Source: an uncultured Clostridia bacterium (GTDB lineage: Bacteria; Bacillota; Clostridia; Christensenellales; DTU072). Taken from it: DNA of 64,000 nucleotides. The stretch is from positions 758,386 through 822,385 of the forward strand of contig CAMOOO010000001.1 of assembly GCA_946621465.1 (NCBI GenBank), read 5' to 3'. The position numbers were made by a program, and so were the translations under genes. Positions 1-12,600 of the stretch are shown piece after piece (positions within the stretch are counted from its first letter, which is position 1; each line of letters begins with the position of its first letter). The notes beneath the pieces are model-generated. The model had not been told where the DNA came from, did not search any database, and saw only the letters and a program-made list of their open reading frames with translations.

Positions 1-1521
1 TTTCCCCGGGGAATAGGTCAATCCGCCGTACTCTGAAAGTACGAGGGCGCGCCTTTCATTCTTGCGGTACTTGGGGAACCACGGGCGTTTATTGTAGTTA
101 TGTATGCTGTTCACGTCCCCATATCCCTGATCAAACCAACCGCTGGCGTGGTCGATCAATCTCGTTTTGTCGAGGGCGCGGACGATCCCCACGGCGATCT
201 TGGAATCGAATTGTCCCCATGCCTCGTTAAAGGTGACCCACATAACGACGGCAGGCGAGTTATACAAAAGCCGGACGGTGTCTACCAGGTCGTCCTGGTA
301 TTCCTTTCTGCCGGCAGAGTTCCAACGGCCGTAGGCAATATAATTTTCGTAGGTGTCTTTAGGTATCTTTTTGACCCGTTTTCTTCCGGTGATCTTTTCA
401 TAAAAAGGATATCTTTCCTTTATGCCGCCCGTTATCTGTCCGCCGGAAACGATGTCCTGCCAAACGAGCATACCCAGTCTGTCGCAGTGATAGTACCACC
501 GGAGCGGTTCGATCTTAATATGTTTGCGTAGCATATTGAATCCCATGCTCTTCATGGTCATAATGTCGTTTATCATCGCTTCGTCCGACGGCGGCGTGTA
601 CATTCCGTCGCTCCAATAGCCCTGATCCAAAAGTCCTTTTTGGAAATAAGGTCTGCCGTTGAGCATGATCCTGGGGAATTTACCCGTTCTTTCCACGGAG
701 ATCTTCCGCATGGCGAAATAGGTCTTAAATTGATCGCCGGAAACGGTTATTATCCGCGCGTTATATAAGAAGGGATCTTCCGGACTCCACAGCCTTAAAT
801 ACTCGTTGAGGCTGATTGTCAGGTGCGACGTAGGCGAAGAGTAGCGAGCCTCTCCGGTGGGCAGGTATAAAAAGAGCATGAAGCCCTCTTCCTTCTGACT
901 GAATTTCAGATCAAAAGTCACCTGTCCGCTGTCAACGTCCGGCGTGATATAAATGTTTTTAACGAAGTTAACTACCGTCTGCTCAATCCAAACGGTCTGC
1001 CAAATACCCGATTGCGGCGTATACCAAATGCCACCCCGTTCCAAACGTTGCTTACCGTATGCCTGATGTCCGGAATCGGTGGGGTCGGTTACTTCCACTT
1101 CCAGTTCGTTCATGCCGTCGCTTATAACGTCGCTCACGTCGAAGGAAAAGGGAAAGTATCCTCCGCGATGTTTGCCGATCAATTTACCGTTCAAATAGAC
1201 GGTGCATTTATAATCCACCGCGCCAAAGTGCAACATTACGACGTCGCGCAGGCGAGTGAAATTGAATTTTTTACGATAATAAGCGGTATCATCCGGCGTA
1301 ACGATTCTTTTTACACCGGAGAGCGGACATTCGGGAGAGAACGGTACGAGGATCTCTTCTTTGTAGCCGCAAAACAGGTCGTCCGTTTTGTAGACGCTGA
1401 ATTCCCACTTTCCGTTGAGGTTGTCCCAATACTCCCTTTCCAACTGCGGTCTAGGGTAGACGTCCAACGGTTTTTCCCCCATCGTCTCACCGTATAAAGT
1501 CAATAATTTGTCGTTTATCAT
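1..1521 (-). CDS. Glycoside hydrolase family 2 enzyme, 3' end outside window
   Basis: This is the first 507 codons of a GH2 beta-glycosidase (galactosidase, glucuronidase or mannosidase type; the substrate cannot be read). It is a close paralogue of the gene just upstream: both share the N-terminal jelly-roll motif GGIWYTPQSGIWQTVW, the linker LLDQGYWSDGMYT and the barrel motif HCDRLGMLVWQD. The acid/base region reads TFNEAWGQFD, and LSEYGG (nucleophile Glu) lies near the window edge, so both catalytic residues are present. The ATG at 1521-1519 is one base after the TAA of the upstream gene, with GAGGT inside the end of that gene as ribosome site, so the two are translationally coupled. No signal peptide is visible, so it probably acts on imported oligosaccharides. 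Confidence 0.9.
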   Translation of the reverse strand, partial: MINDKLLTLYGETMGEKPLDVYPRPQLEREYWDNLNGKWEFSVYKTDDLFCGYKEEILVPFSPECPLSGVKRIVTPDDTAYYRKKFNFTRLRDVVMLHFGAVDYKCTVYLNGKLIGKHRGGYFPFSFDVSDVISDGMNELEVEVTDPTDSGHQAYGKQRLERGGIWYTPQSGIWQTVWIEQTVVNFVKNIYITPDVDSGQVTFDLKFSQKEEGFMLFLYLPTGEARYSSPTSHLTISLNEYLRLWSPEDPFLYNARIITVSGDQFKTYFAMRKISVERTGKFPRIMLNGRPYFQKGLLDQGYWSDGMYTPPSDEAMINDIMTMKSMGFNMLRKHIKIEPLRWYYHCDRLGMLVWQDIVSGGQITGGIKERYPFYEKITGRKRVKKIPKDTYENYIAYGRWNSAGRKEYQDDLVDTVRLLYNSPAVVMWVTFNEAWGQFDSKIAVGIVRALDKTRLIDHASGWFDQGYGDVNSIHNYNKRPWFPKYRKNERRALVLSEYGGLTYSPGK

Positions 1522-1522
1522 C

Positions 1523-3292
1523 TTATAACTTTACCTCGTTGTTTATTCTTCTCATCCTATCGATATCAATCTTTATTACACGGCGATCATAAGTCATCAG
1601 ACCGTTGCATTCGTCCTCGACGTCGCTGACCTCGGTGTAGACCGTTGCGGAAAGTCCGCGCTTTTTGATCGACGGGATCACTTTATTTTTGAAGAGCCTT
1701 TCCAGCGCGCGAGCGTATTTTTCGCTGTCGTAATACTTTCTGTAACCGAAGAACTTTCGGGTGTTATACATATGCCCTTTTATTCTCAGACTGTATCCGC
1801 CGTACTCGGACAGTACCACCGGACGATCGTCCCCTTTGAAGGCTTTTGGGAACCGGAACGGGGTAAAATAGATATGGAAACTGTTCATATCCATTCCTTT
1901 TTGATCGTGGAAACCACTGGCGTGGTCAATAAGTCTGGTCGGGTCGAGTTTGCGGTAGAAGTGCGCGGCTTTGTTGGCGTCGAACTGTCCCCAGCCCTCG
2001 TTGAAGGGGACCCAAACGGACAAAGATACCACGTTATAAAGTAAATTTATCATCGCCTCGCTATCGCGGTAATATTCCTCTCTCCCCTTTTCGTCCTCTC
2101 TTGCAAACGCCTTATAGTTCTTCTCGCCGTCGTTTAAGTTGACGACCTTTTTACACAGCACAAGGTTGATTGCCGGGAGGGTCATCATGATCTTCGAGCT
2201 GTATATGCCGCCGCCCGATACCATATCCTGCCAAACAAGCATACCCAGTCTGTCGCAGTGATAGTACCAGCGGAGCGGTTCGATCTTGATATGTTTCCGC
2301 AACATATTGAATCCCATCTTTTTCATCGTCAGGATGTCGAAAACGAGCGCGTCGTCCGACGGCGCCGTATACATACCGTCGCTCCAATAACCCTGGTCCA
2401 AAAGTCCGTTGTGAAAATAGGGTTTGTTATTCAAAAACAACCGTGACACGCCCTTTTTGTCCTTGCCCAGTCCGAATTTCCTCATGCCAAAGTATGAAGT
2501 AAAACTGTCGCCGGAAGCCGTCTTGATTTCCAGATCGTACAAGAACGGGTTTTCCGGACTCCACAAAATGGGATCGTCAACCGGAATGGTAATCTTTCCG
2601 GAAGAAGTCTTTTTTTCAATGAGGACAGCGCCCTCTTTTTTTATTGCCACGGTAACCTGTTCTTTTTTCCGGGAAAAAGCAAAGGACAGATCGACGCATT
2701 CGGTGTCGATATCGGGGGTCACACGGAAGCTCTCGACGTAGTTTTCCGCAACCTGTTCCAGCCATACCGTCTGCCAGATGCCCGACTGCGGCGTATACCA
2801 GATACCGCCCCTTTTGGAGGACTGCTTTCCGCGCGCCTGCGCTCCGGTGTCCGTCGGATCGGTCACGGTAACTTCGATCGAGTTATTCTTTTCCTTCAAA
2901 AAGTCGGTCACGTCAAAGGTGAACGGCGTATATCCGCCTTCGTGTCTTCCTACCTCTTTTCCGTTTATGTAGACGACGCAGGCATAATCCACCGCGCCGA
3001 AATGAAGAAGCACTCTATCTTTCGTCTTTTTGCATTCAAAGGTGCGGAAGTAATGCAGTTCGTCCGAAGGCGTCACCGTTTTTTCCACGCCGGAAAGAAT
3101 ACACTCGGGACTGAACGGAACGATAATCTCCCCGTCGTACCCGGACAATGCCTCACCTTTTTTTATAATGGCATAGTGCCATCTACCGTTAAGATTCTGC
3201 CAATTATCCCGTACCATTTGCGGCCGCGGATAGTCGTTGAGGGGCAGGTCTTTGTTCAGCTTCTCGCCAAAAGGCGTCAATAATTTTTCCAT
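1523..3292 (-). CDS. Glycoside hydrolase family 2 enzyme (short form)
   Basis: A 589-residue GH2 enzyme. Order: sugar-binding jelly roll (about 25-185, with RGGIWYTPQSGIWQTVW), immunoglobulin-like domain (about 190-275), then TIM barrel. The proposed acid/base is E432 in FNEGWG and the nucleophile E496 in LSEYGG. It lacks the C-terminal domains of LacZ, like many gut Firmicutes GH2 enzymes. No signal peptide is seen. AGGAGG sits 6 bases before the ATG and 15 bases after the stop of the LRR lipoprotein gene, so it belongs to the operon starting at 13957. Together with its downstream paralogue it suggests that the surface proteins and these glycosidases serve one glycan-use programme; this is inference. 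Exact substrate unknown. Confidence 0.92.
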   Translation of the reverse strand: MEKLLTPFGEKLNKDLPLNDYPRPQMVRDNWQNLNGRWHYAIIKKGEALSGYDGEIIVPFSPECILSGVEKTVTPSDELHYFRTFECKKTKDRVLLHFGAVDYACVVYINGKEVGRHEGGYTPFTFDVTDFLKEKNNSIEVTVTDPTDTGAQARGKQSSKRGGIWYTPQSGIWQTVWLEQVAENYVESFRVTPDIDTECVDLSFAFSRKKEQVTVAIKKEGAVLIEKKTSSGKITIPVDDPILWSPENPFLYDLEIKTASGDSFTSYFGMRKFGLGKDKKGVSRLFLNNKPYFHNGLLDQGYWSDGMYTAPSDDALVFDILTMKKMGFNMLRKHIKIEPLRWYYHCDRLGMLVWQDMVSGGGIYSSKIMMTLPAINLVLCKKVVNLNDGEKNYKAFAREDEKGREEYYRDSEAMINLLYNVVSLSVWVPFNEGWGQFDANKAAHFYRKLDPTRLIDHASGFHDQKGMDMNSFHIYFTPFRFPKAFKGDDRPVVLSEYGGYSLRIKGHMYNTRKFFGYRKYYDSEKYARALERLFKNKVIPSIKKRGLSATVYTEVSDVEDECNGLMTYDRRVIKIDIDRMRRINNEVKL

Positions 3293-3307
3293 GTTTCCTC
3301 CTAGTTA

Positions 3308-6300
3308 TCAGGGATGCGCCGGAGCGACGTCAATAAGGTTATAGATACCACCGTAAAGTGACAGCGGATCGAGTAATTTTCTGTGAATCTCCGTTGCGGA
3401 GCTGGCGACGTAGAAACTCATCTGACCGAAGTGATTGGAGTTAAAGACCAGGCTCGCTTCGCCACGCTCGTAGAAGCAGTCGTTACTGGTCGCCGTGGTA
3501 TCGGTACTCGGTCTCGCCGTAGGAATGATGACGTGCCTTAATTTATCGCATCCGTAGAACGTTTTCATACAGAGCTGCATAATATTCGGGGGCAGATAAA
3601 TCCACTCCAGATTGGAACAGAATTGGAAGGCGTTATACCCCAAACAATCGTTGAAATCCTCTTCGTAATCTTCCAATTCGTACTCGTATTTATAAAGCGT
3701 ATAAATCGCCATGCGCCCGTTATAGGTGTTTTTTATGGGGGTGTTTCTTAAGTCCACCCATCTTAAACTTTCGCAACGCTCAAAGGCGTAACTACCGATA
3801 ACTTTCAGATTGTTACCGCCGGTAAAGGACGGGATGGAGGTGCCGAAGAAGGCGTATTGTCCTACGTACTCCAACGTGTCGATGTCTTCAAATTCCACGT
3901 TGGTAAGGGAGGAACAACCGTTAAAGGCGTCATGCTCCAATCTCGTGTAGCAATTGGGGATGTATATATGTTGTACGCTGGTGGGGATGGCGTACGCCGC
4001 GATCTCGATGATATCTTTTCCTAAGCTAAGATCGTTTTTAGTTGGTAACTCGATATAGGTCGAACGCGCGCTCCAGTACACCAGGCTGTATCCGGCGACG
4101 TTGGAGGTCGGTTTCAGACCGCGCGCGATTTTCACCTCTTGCACGGCGACGCTGACGATGATCTCGTCCTTGCCGTCGTTATAGGTGTACTCGTAGAGGT
4201 TATCCAGCGGATGGATAAATATCTGACTGTTATAGGACTTGGTACCGGAAGAAGTGTTGCCGGCGGTGACGCGCTTTCCGATCAGCATATCCGACTTTAC
4301 CGCGTCGGTGTATTCGGTCGGACAGAAAAGACGCACCGGGCTGGTATACGTAATGGCAAATTCCTCGTCAAGATTACTTTGTTCTTTTTCTCCCGATTCT
4401 GCGGTGCCGTACAAAAAGTCCGACTGCTCGTGACCGAGGAGTACTTCGTCGTCGTTGATAACGTCCCCGGCGGCTACGCTATACCCGAATTTCGGGTTAG
4501 AAGACTTAAACCCGGTGGGAATAATACCGCGCATATTGTAGAAGATGACGCACTTAAGACGGGAGCAACCCTGGAAAACGCCGTTGCCGTAGAGGGCGAA
4601 GTATTCCGACGTAATGTAGACGACGTCGATACCGGTCAGGTTGGCAAAAGCCGCCGTTTTGACTGTGGTAAGTTTACTATCCGTCGTCAAAGCCTTTTTG
4701 ACGCCCTCGGTCAAGAGGGTGTTTTGGTCTACGTGTTCAAAGTTGAGGTTGGTGACCGAAATGCAGTTATAGAAGGCGTATCTGTCGACCACTTCCAAAG
4801 ACTTAGGCAAAGAGAGCTGCGGGATTCTTTCCTGATAGTTAAAGGCTCTTTGTCCGATGTAAGTCAGTCCCTCGCCGAAAGCGATATAGGAGATGCACTG
4901 AAAAGCGCCGTCCCGTTTATCGCTCGTTCCCGTCCAGGAACCGGCATCGAAACAGTAGTCGGGTATGATATTCAGACCGTTTTCACCGTTTGAGTCAAAG
5001 GTGACGTTGGTCAGTCGATAGCACATGGAAAACAGGCAAGCGCCGATCTTATTCTGACCGGTACGAATGGTCCTGCTACCGCCGGCACTCTCGTCCCTGT
5101 CCCCTTCCACTTTACTGACCTGATCGTCAAAGTGGCAACCTGCCTTAAACACCACCGCCGTGAAACGGGTGTTGGCAAAGCACTTAAAACCGATATACTT
5201 CCAGGTGGTCGGGATGTGCAATTCGCTGGAGTTACCGCCGGAGCCATCGTTCCTCGTGACGCCCCAACCGCTGTAACGAAAAGCGCACATTCCGAGGTAT
5301 TCTACCGTTGAAGGAAGGGTAAACGGGAAGCTCTGACCGAGCGTGGTTGCGTTCTCGAAGGCGAAGTCGCCGATATATTTCAGCGTACTGTCTTCCGCAA
5401 AGCTGATCGTCTCCATTTTTTCACAACCGGAGAAAGCTCTGTATCCGATTTCCTCGACGTACTTACCCATTCTTGCGGAAGTGATGGTGTTGAAGTCCTC
5501 AAAAACGCTTCTGTCCAGACGGACGACGGGGTATTCGGTACCTGTGACGTTGACGTCGTAGATGGTCATACCGTCGTTTCTGATTTTTTCGGAAATGGTG
5601 TATTTTTCATTGACGATGGTATCGGGGATTTCCAGATAATAGTTACTGCACACGCTGTCGCTCTTATTCTTGCCGTTGTTCTGCAAGACGACGCCGGAAG
5701 TAAAGGTGATCTGCTGATCGGCTCCCGTGCCGGTTGCTTTATAGCTATGCACGATGGGCTTTTCGAGCGCGACGATCGACTCCGTTTTGTACATCCTTTC
5801 GTAATAGGCATACAATTTGGTATCCGACCAAAAGTCGAAAGTGGAAGAAGAGGTAACAAGCAGTCCCTGTCCGTTGGGCTGCGTGTACCACCCGACGAAA
5901 ACCCATCCGCCTTCTTTGGTGGGAACGGGCGATTGTCCGGTAAAGTCCGCGGAGGAGACGTGTTTATTTAAGTCCTCTTTGTAATAAACACGGGTGATAT
6001 CTTTGGTTTCTTTTACCGTCTCTTTTCCTCTTCTGAGGTCGGCGTTCATATAGTCAAGAGACAACGTAAAATAGGGACGGAGAGCGACTTTTATACTTTT
6101 ACTTACGCCGTCGTCCCAGCTCATTTTCGAGGTGGAAGATCCGCTCATATAAAGTACCGTATTGACCGTGTATTCCATAGTGGAGTTGGAGACCATTTTA
6201 CTTTCGTCGTCGCTGACGAACTCGATATAGGTCGCTGTATCGCCGGAACCGGGAGCAAAAGCGTCTCTGCTGAACGTTTGCGTCGTCGTCTGCTCTTTAC

Positions 6301-6616
6301 TGTCCTTCCAGGTGACTTTAACCGAGCTTATCGTTTTACCCGAGTCGTTTTTGTAACGAATGACCAAATAGTAACGCTCGGAGAAGGTCAACGCCATGGG
6401 GTTGGTCCCTTTTGAGTTATACAAATATTCCTGGCTCTCTAAGTAGCCGTCTTCTGCTTTGATGGTTTCCAGTCCGATAATGATCGGCGCTTCGCCGTCG
6501 TCATCCGCTCCGGTATTACCGTTCAAAAAGGCAAAAATGTCACCGCACGCCGTCATTGTGAGGGCGGACAGGATAACAACGAACACCAGGACAAATAGTA
6601 GCAATACTCTCTTCAT
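3308..6616 (-). CDS. Surface lipoprotein with BspA-type leucine-rich repeats
   Basis: A 1102-residue secreted lipoprotein. The N-terminus is a basic, hydrophobic leader ending in the lipobox LTMTAC, so Cys24 should be lipidated and anchored on the outer face of the membrane. About residues 240-275 form one Listeria-Bacteroides repeat (FVGWYTQPNGQG ... LYAYYE). From about 370 onward there are many LRR_5/BspA repeats of the type YIGDFAFENATTL and YVGQYAFFG, interrupted by a non-repeat insert near 730-830. Such proteins usually bind host or dietary macromolecules; no catalytic motif is visible. AAAGGAG precedes the ATG, 12 bases after the stop of the giant MBG-like protein, so the genes are cotranscribed. 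Confidence 0.88.
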   Translation of the reverse strand: MKRVLLLFVLVFVVILSALTMTACGDIFAFLNGNTGADDDGEAPIIIGLETIKAEDGYLESQEYLYNSKGTNPMALTFSERYYLVIRYKNDSGKTISSVKVTWKDSKEQTTTQTFSRDAFAPGSGDTATYIEFVSDDESKMVSNSTMEYTVNTVLYMSGSSTSKMSWDDGVSKSIKVALRPYFTLSLDYMNADLRRGKETVKETKDITRVYYKEDLNKHVSSADFTGQSPVPTKEGGWVFVGWYTQPNGQGLLVTSSSTFDFWSDTKLYAYYERMYKTESIVALEKPIVHSYKATGTGADQQITFTSGVVLQNNGKNKSDSVCSNYYLEIPDTIVNEKYTISEKIRNDGMTIYDVNVTGTEYPVVRLDRSVFEDFNTITSARMGKYVEEIGYRAFSGCEKMETISFAEDSTLKYIGDFAFENATTLGQSFPFTLPSTVEYLGMCAFRYSGWGVTRNDGSGGNSSELHIPTTWKYIGFKCFANTRFTAVVFKAGCHFDDQVSKVEGDRDESAGGSRTIRTGQNKIGACLFSMCYRLTNVTFDSNGENGLNIIPDYCFDAGSWTGTSDKRDGAFQCISYIAFGEGLTYIGQRAFNYQERIPQLSLPKSLEVVDRYAFYNCISVTNLNFEHVDQNTLLTEGVKKALTTDSKLTTVKTAAFANLTGIDVVYITSEYFALYGNGVFQGCSRLKCVIFYNMRGIIPTGFKSSNPKFGYSVAAGDVINDDEVLLGHEQSDFLYGTAESGEKEQSNLDEEFAITYTSPVRLFCPTEYTDAVKSDMLIGKRVTAGNTSSGTKSYNSQIFIHPLDNLYEYTYNDGKDEIIVSVAVQEVKIARGLKPTSNVAGYSLVYWSARSTYIELPTKNDLSLGKDIIEIAAYAIPTSVQHIYIPNCYTRLEHDAFNGCSSLTNVEFEDIDTLEYVGQYAFFGTSIPSFTGGNNLKVIGSYAFERCESLRWVDLRNTPIKNTYNGRMAIYTLYKYEYELEDYEEDFNDCLGYNAFQFCSNLEWIYLPPNIMQLCMKTFYGCDKLRHVIIPTARPSTDTTATSNDCFYERGEASLVFNSNHFGQMSFYVASSATEIHRKLLDPLSLYGGIYNLIDVAPAHP

Positions 6617-6628
6617 AGCTCACTCCTT

Positions 6629-9600
6629 TTAGTGTCTCTTTAGTAGCAGTAATAATATACCGCCGACTACGACGACACCTACGACGATCAGAATAATGTA
6701 AACGGTTTTAGACAGACCGCCAAAAGATTTCTTTTCTTCTTCTAACACGGTGGAACTCTTCACCGTAAATTCCTTTCTATACGTCGTACCGATCTTCTTA
6801 TGCTTGATCTCCAGAACGACGGTCCCTGCATCGGGGGATACGCTGATACCGGAATAGCCTATTTCCATTCCGTTGACGAACAAACGGTAGTCGTCGGAAA
6901 ATTGGTCGGACAGCGCGATGATGCCGCCACCTTCCGGGACGTAAATTACGCTGCTTTCCAGATCAAGTTGGAAATCGGTCAGCTTAAAGAACTCTTCGTT
7001 CACGACCAATTCTTCTTTCTTATCGTCGCCGTTATCGAGGACGACGTACAATTCCAGACTAAAGACGGTATTCTCGTCAAAACGGATTTCAAGCAGTTCT
7101 TCTCCCTCTTTGTTGAGGATGAAGTTCTGTACGTAATTGCCGTTCTGATAGAGTTCTACACGGTCGGAAATTTCTTCCAGATAATCTCTGTTGAGATCGA
7201 TGACCACTCTGTCTTTAATTTTCATCGTGTCTTCGCCCGAGTAAGAATACTCCCCTTTAAAGGACAGCAGTCCACCGCTGATATCGTAGCACTTAACGAC
7301 AAGGTCAATGTTGGACAGGCTGTTTATATTGGTAGTGTCCACCGGGTCGAAGCCGATTTTGTACGTTCTGGCTCCCTCTCTCATCTGGTTGTTGTCGATG
7401 AAGTAGAAATTACCCTCGATGGGCGTATCCGTTCCGATGTATGCCTGCGCATGGATAATGTCGTCGCTCAAAACGCCGCCGCTACGGAAGATAACGTAGC
7501 TTGTTTCCTTTTCCACCCGCGGGGTAGCTTTTTCGATGGTCATATCCGCAGAAAGGGTATCCTCTCTGCCCGTCGGATAGGTGAGGCGCACGACGACGCG
7601 GTATTTGCCGACGTTCGTCTGGCTTCCGTTCTCGACGTAAGTCACTCTGATGGCATCGTCTACGGGGATGGTCAGGCTCTTGGGTGTGCCGTCGTATTCG
7701 AAGGTACGACCGACCAAAGTATACTTGGGATAGGTGTTATTGACGACGGTCAGTATTGCCGCCGAGGATTGTCCCTGCGGAATACGCACGTTGGGGGCGT
7801 AGTTCTCGAACCCGATAGAGATATCAATAGCGTACTTGGCTCCGACAACGGCGTTATCGGCGTTGTAATTGCATAAGAAGCTCAAAGAGTATCCGCTGAG
7901 TTCACGTAAGAGTTTGCCCTCGTCCTCTCCAACGAGTGCGCCCGGGTCGGTAGAAATGGTGGTACCGGTAAAACGCTCGTACTGCTCGATACTGACGTCG
8001 TCGACGTAAATGGTGATCGAACGCTTGGTGATAGTGATAACAAAGGTATCGGACGCGGTGTCGATTACGTAGTTAGATAACGGGAGCAGGGATAATTTAC
8101 AGGTGTATTCCCCTACCGAATTAATGGTGGCATTGCGGTTTTCCTTTTGAATGGAGACCTGGATGCCGATTTCCGATACCACGTCGCTGCCAACCAGTCC
8201 TGTCACGTTATAGGATAAAGCGCTGACGATGGAAGACCGTCTGTCGTAAGGCACGACCGCCCTCGTCGTTCCAGAATAGGTGGTGACAAAGTAGTTTTCG
8301 TTTTCGCCGCATTCCTTCCAGACGCCCTCGTCGAACACTTCCCACGAGACAACGAGGGTGCGCTTGTTGACGTGGACTTTGACCGATTGAGCAAATTCCA
8401 GTTGGAAGTTTCCATTCAGTTGCTGAATGCTTTGCGCCGTGTAGTTTTCGTACTCGCTGACGTTCGCCGGGAAGTATTGCAGATAGGTATCGGCGGAAAG
8501 ACGGAATCTGACGATGGGCAGAACGACGTCGCTGACAAGAGAAGTGTAGACCGTTCTGCTGATAAGGTAGTTTCTGTATTCTACGTAGTTTTCTCCGATA
8601 TAGAAGGTATGTTGGACGTTCATCGTATCGGTGTATTGATACAGTCCCGTGGTACCGTAATCGAAGGAAAAGGAAGGAATGGCGAAGTTGACTCGTAAGC
8701 TCTTTATCGTTATATCGAATTCCGTCGTTTGGAGATTGTAGTTGTCGTTGAGACAGCTCAGTATAAGCGTATAGTTTCCTGCATTGGAAACGGCGGTCTC
8801 CTCGTTATTGAACGAGTCGGTATAGAGGTACCCAAAGGAATGCGCGTTCAGCTCGGTCTGCACTTCCGCAGGTAACGTCAACGTCGGGGTCAGGTTCGTG
8901 TTGGAATAATTATATTCCCCTTCGACCTCAACGGAGAGGTCGTATTTGTTGATAATGAGCGTCGCCGTTGCCGAGCAACCGCTATAATTGGGATCGCTGC
9001 TGAGATAGGTTACCACCACGGTATACTCGCGCGCAAAGAATGCCAGCGTCCCGGCATAGTCGGCGTTTTCCACGTCGAACCCGTCGGCAACGCAGGGGCA
9101 ATAGGCGGCAGTGGCGAAGTTGACGTTTCCGCCCGGCACGTACGTATAGGTATACGTTCCGTTGGAAAAGTTCCCTTCATATCCCGTCGCCGCGACAAAG
9201 GTCAAGTTGGTTTGATAGGGAAGAATGGTATAGGTCATCGTATAGACGGTGGGCGAATAGTCGTTCATCTCCAGAGAGGGAGTGACCGTGCCTTCTATCG
9301 TGTACGTTCCGGCATTCTTGACAACGGGGTCAACGATGACGCCGCCCAGTTTGTAGACGTAAGTAATAGTATCGACCTGAGAGGAATCGAAGAAGGTTAT
9401 GACAAAGTCGCTTAAATCGGTAAAGCTGCCGTCGTACTCTCTCGAGCGGTTATCAAAATCGGTATTATCGCCGCCAACGTTATTTCTGTACAATTCCGTC
9501 AGCGGTATCTGAATGATGGAAAAGGTTCCGCTCTCCACCGCGATGATATAATTATCCGTTTCAAAATTGTTTTCGCCGGCATCAATGACTTTAATGACGT

Positions 9601-12600
9601 AGTCGCCGAACCCGGGGACCGCATCTTCCGGGAAATAGACGCCCGGTGCGCTTTCCGGTCTCAATTGTAACTGCACGTTCTGCAAAACGTCTGCTATGGT
9701 ATCATTACCGCACAGCCCTGTCGTCGTGTAGTCGGTAAAGTCGTCGTAAGAAACGCTATACCCGTAGAACTTGGTAACGTCGCTCGCTTTAATGGTAAGT
9801 GGTGCTTTGTTGACGGTGACGTCGACGATCAGGTCCAGATTGTCGTAGTTATCGGCGTCAACGATTACGGTGAGCGTGATCCGGTGCGTTCCGGCGTTTT
9901 TGACGATGTTAGACGGACTGTATTCGACGGTCACGCCGCTTGGTATTCCCATTGCGCTGATGGTATGCTCGGTACCGTCGTAGTCGAACGAATAGCTCCC
10001 CGGCACGTTTCTCACGGCGTCGTAGAACCAGATATCGCCTTGAGCGACGGAAGTCTTGATAACGGTTACGCTGCCCCTTTCTACCGGGTCCGGCGACATG
10101 GTAAGGATGTAGTTTTTCAGCGTGATTCCGCTCACGTTAAACCATACCGATCTGACCGTTCCGGCGTTATCCGTGGTGACGTAATCGGTCATCCAGCGCG
10201 TGGAGTAGGATTCGGCGAGCATCGTTTCTAACGTAGTCGTACTATCTTTACCCACAAACGGCGCGGACGCAGTGAAAGCGGAATAGTTCAATGCCGTTCC
10301 GTACTCTACTTCCGTTTGTCCGCTGACGGTAACAGCTATCGTTTTTTTAGTGATGGTAATGACCCTCGGGGCGACAGGCTCAAAGGGCAGGTAATTTCGG
10401 GAAGTGGCTTCGTAGCTTTGACGATAGGCGTTACCGACCTCGACGATATCCGTTCTTCCGATAGTATCGTAGGAGCCATCGTTGGAATTATACAGCGTGT
10501 AGGAATAAGAGAAGGTGTATCCGTAGTCGTTACAGAGGCTGGCTATCGTTGCGTCCTCCGCATCGAAAGTCACGTTCCCTTCCGGCACGCTTTCTCCGGT
10601 GTACTCAAAGGAAAGATTACTAAAATTGACCGATCGGGAAATCCCGGGGGCTTCCGCCTGCAAGATATTAAAACTGGTCGTGGCCTTATACGGGAGCGTC
10701 TTTTCCGTTTCGGCAATCATAACGGTCAACACGTACGTTCCCACCTCTTTTACAACGTTTGGATCGTCCATGTCCGCCGTAGGCACTGCGACTACTTCCG
10801 AATTGTATTGGCAGTTCCAGGAAACGTCTATGATCTCTTTGGACTCAAACAGATAGCACCGTCCGTAAACGGTGAGGACGCATTCCTCATCCTCTATCGG
10901 GTCCAGTCCGGCGGCGTTTTGGTAATTGACGGCAGTGAAGATATCGTTAAGGTCGCTTACCCACAGCGACGTCATCCTCGAGCCGTCGATAAACAGGCAT
11001 GCGCTGACCCGGGCGTTCATTTGATTGTTAACAAAGATAAACGGCATGACGAATATTCCGCTATTTGTGTAGACGGTACCGTCGTAACGCAGTCTGTCTG
11101 TCGGCGTTGGGGCGTATTCGGATGCCAAAATATCAACGTTTGCAATAAAGTCAGCTGCGTCGTCGTACCCGAAAAGAGCGGCAATGGCGGATTGCAGGTC
11201 GGCGTAGTCCGGGTCGTTTTCACCGGTGGAAATCAAAAACGAATTATTGATACCGACGATCGCTCCGTTGCTTCCGATCGAAGTAGCGAGATAAGAAGCG
11301 GCAAAAAGTCCTCTCACGCTGCTATCGAAAGAGGAATAGTCAGCGGCGGCGGACGTGAAAGTGAATTCGTCTAAGGACGAGGTTAAGGGATAATTTGCCA
11401 TCAGCTGATCGTACGACGTAGCGAGCTGATCGAACAGAGCAACGGTCAAAGAAGGCATTTCCGCCGAAGAATGGAGTCGCAGGTTGTACCCGGTCGGGTT
11501 GTCTGACAGCACCGCCGGTCCGTTGCAATCGCAGGACTCCACCGTCAGCATATTGTCCGCCACCGAAGAAGTGATGGTCGCCGAACACCTTTCATCGCTG
11601 TCGATATAAATAAAATCGCTCGTTATATAGCAGTCGCCGTAAGTGACGTTTGGTTGATGCGTTATTTCTTTTTCCGCGGCGGTTTTATACTCGACGCCGT
11701 ATTTTCGCAAAACGGGCATAACGGACGATTGCGTCCCGACTTCGTAGCCAAAGACGTCTTCGTCGTATCCGTTTTCTGTCAGAACGATGTAATCGGCTTT
11801 TGTGAATACGGCATAGGCCTCTCTACCCAAAGTAGCGCCGTTTAATAAAGCGTACCCACCGGCTACGAGGGAAACGCACTGCAAGCAATTATTTTCCTCA
11901 TCGTCCGTTCCGGCAAAGTAATCGCAAAAAGCCGGAGTGCTTAAGTTATAGGCATTGTTGATGCAGTACTCTATACTTCCGCTGTTTTCCGCAGAAAAGG
12001 CGTAACTTGCATAAAGCGCGTTTTGACATAAAGTAATGACGCCGTCGTTGGTATAGGTAAAGCCGCATTCATAGTCCCCTTCTCCGACCAGGCAGATGCC
12101 GGAAAGAGTACCGCTGTTGGTGACACAAAGGGCGGCCTGCGTCTGCTGAGCGTCGGAAAGGGAGGCGGTGAAAAAGTCGGTATTGACAATCGTGCCCGTC
12201 GAACCTACCTCTCCTATAAAAGGCTCTCCGCAAAGTCCGTATACGCTATGTCCGCAACCATTTATGGTGGCGTTGAGCGTTTCGTTTTCCAGCCCCAACA
12301 AAAAGCCGTGGGCGGAAGCGGAATTGATTATAATATCGCCGTTTAAAACGGCATACTTTCCTTGAACGTTATTTTCTCCGAGAATAAAACCGCGAAGCTG
12401 GGCGGCGTTATCGATTACGTAAGGGTCGTTTGCCGTACCGGAGCCATCGACGACGGTTTCCGACGCCATGGTTTCCATATTGACGTCACTATAGGAGGTC
12501 GTCTGTTGCGGCGCCTGCATATAGACGTCGGTGATCCGACCCATCTGGGTCACGTTGAAGAAGGTCTCGTCAAAAAGCACTCCGGAAGAAGGCAGGTTAT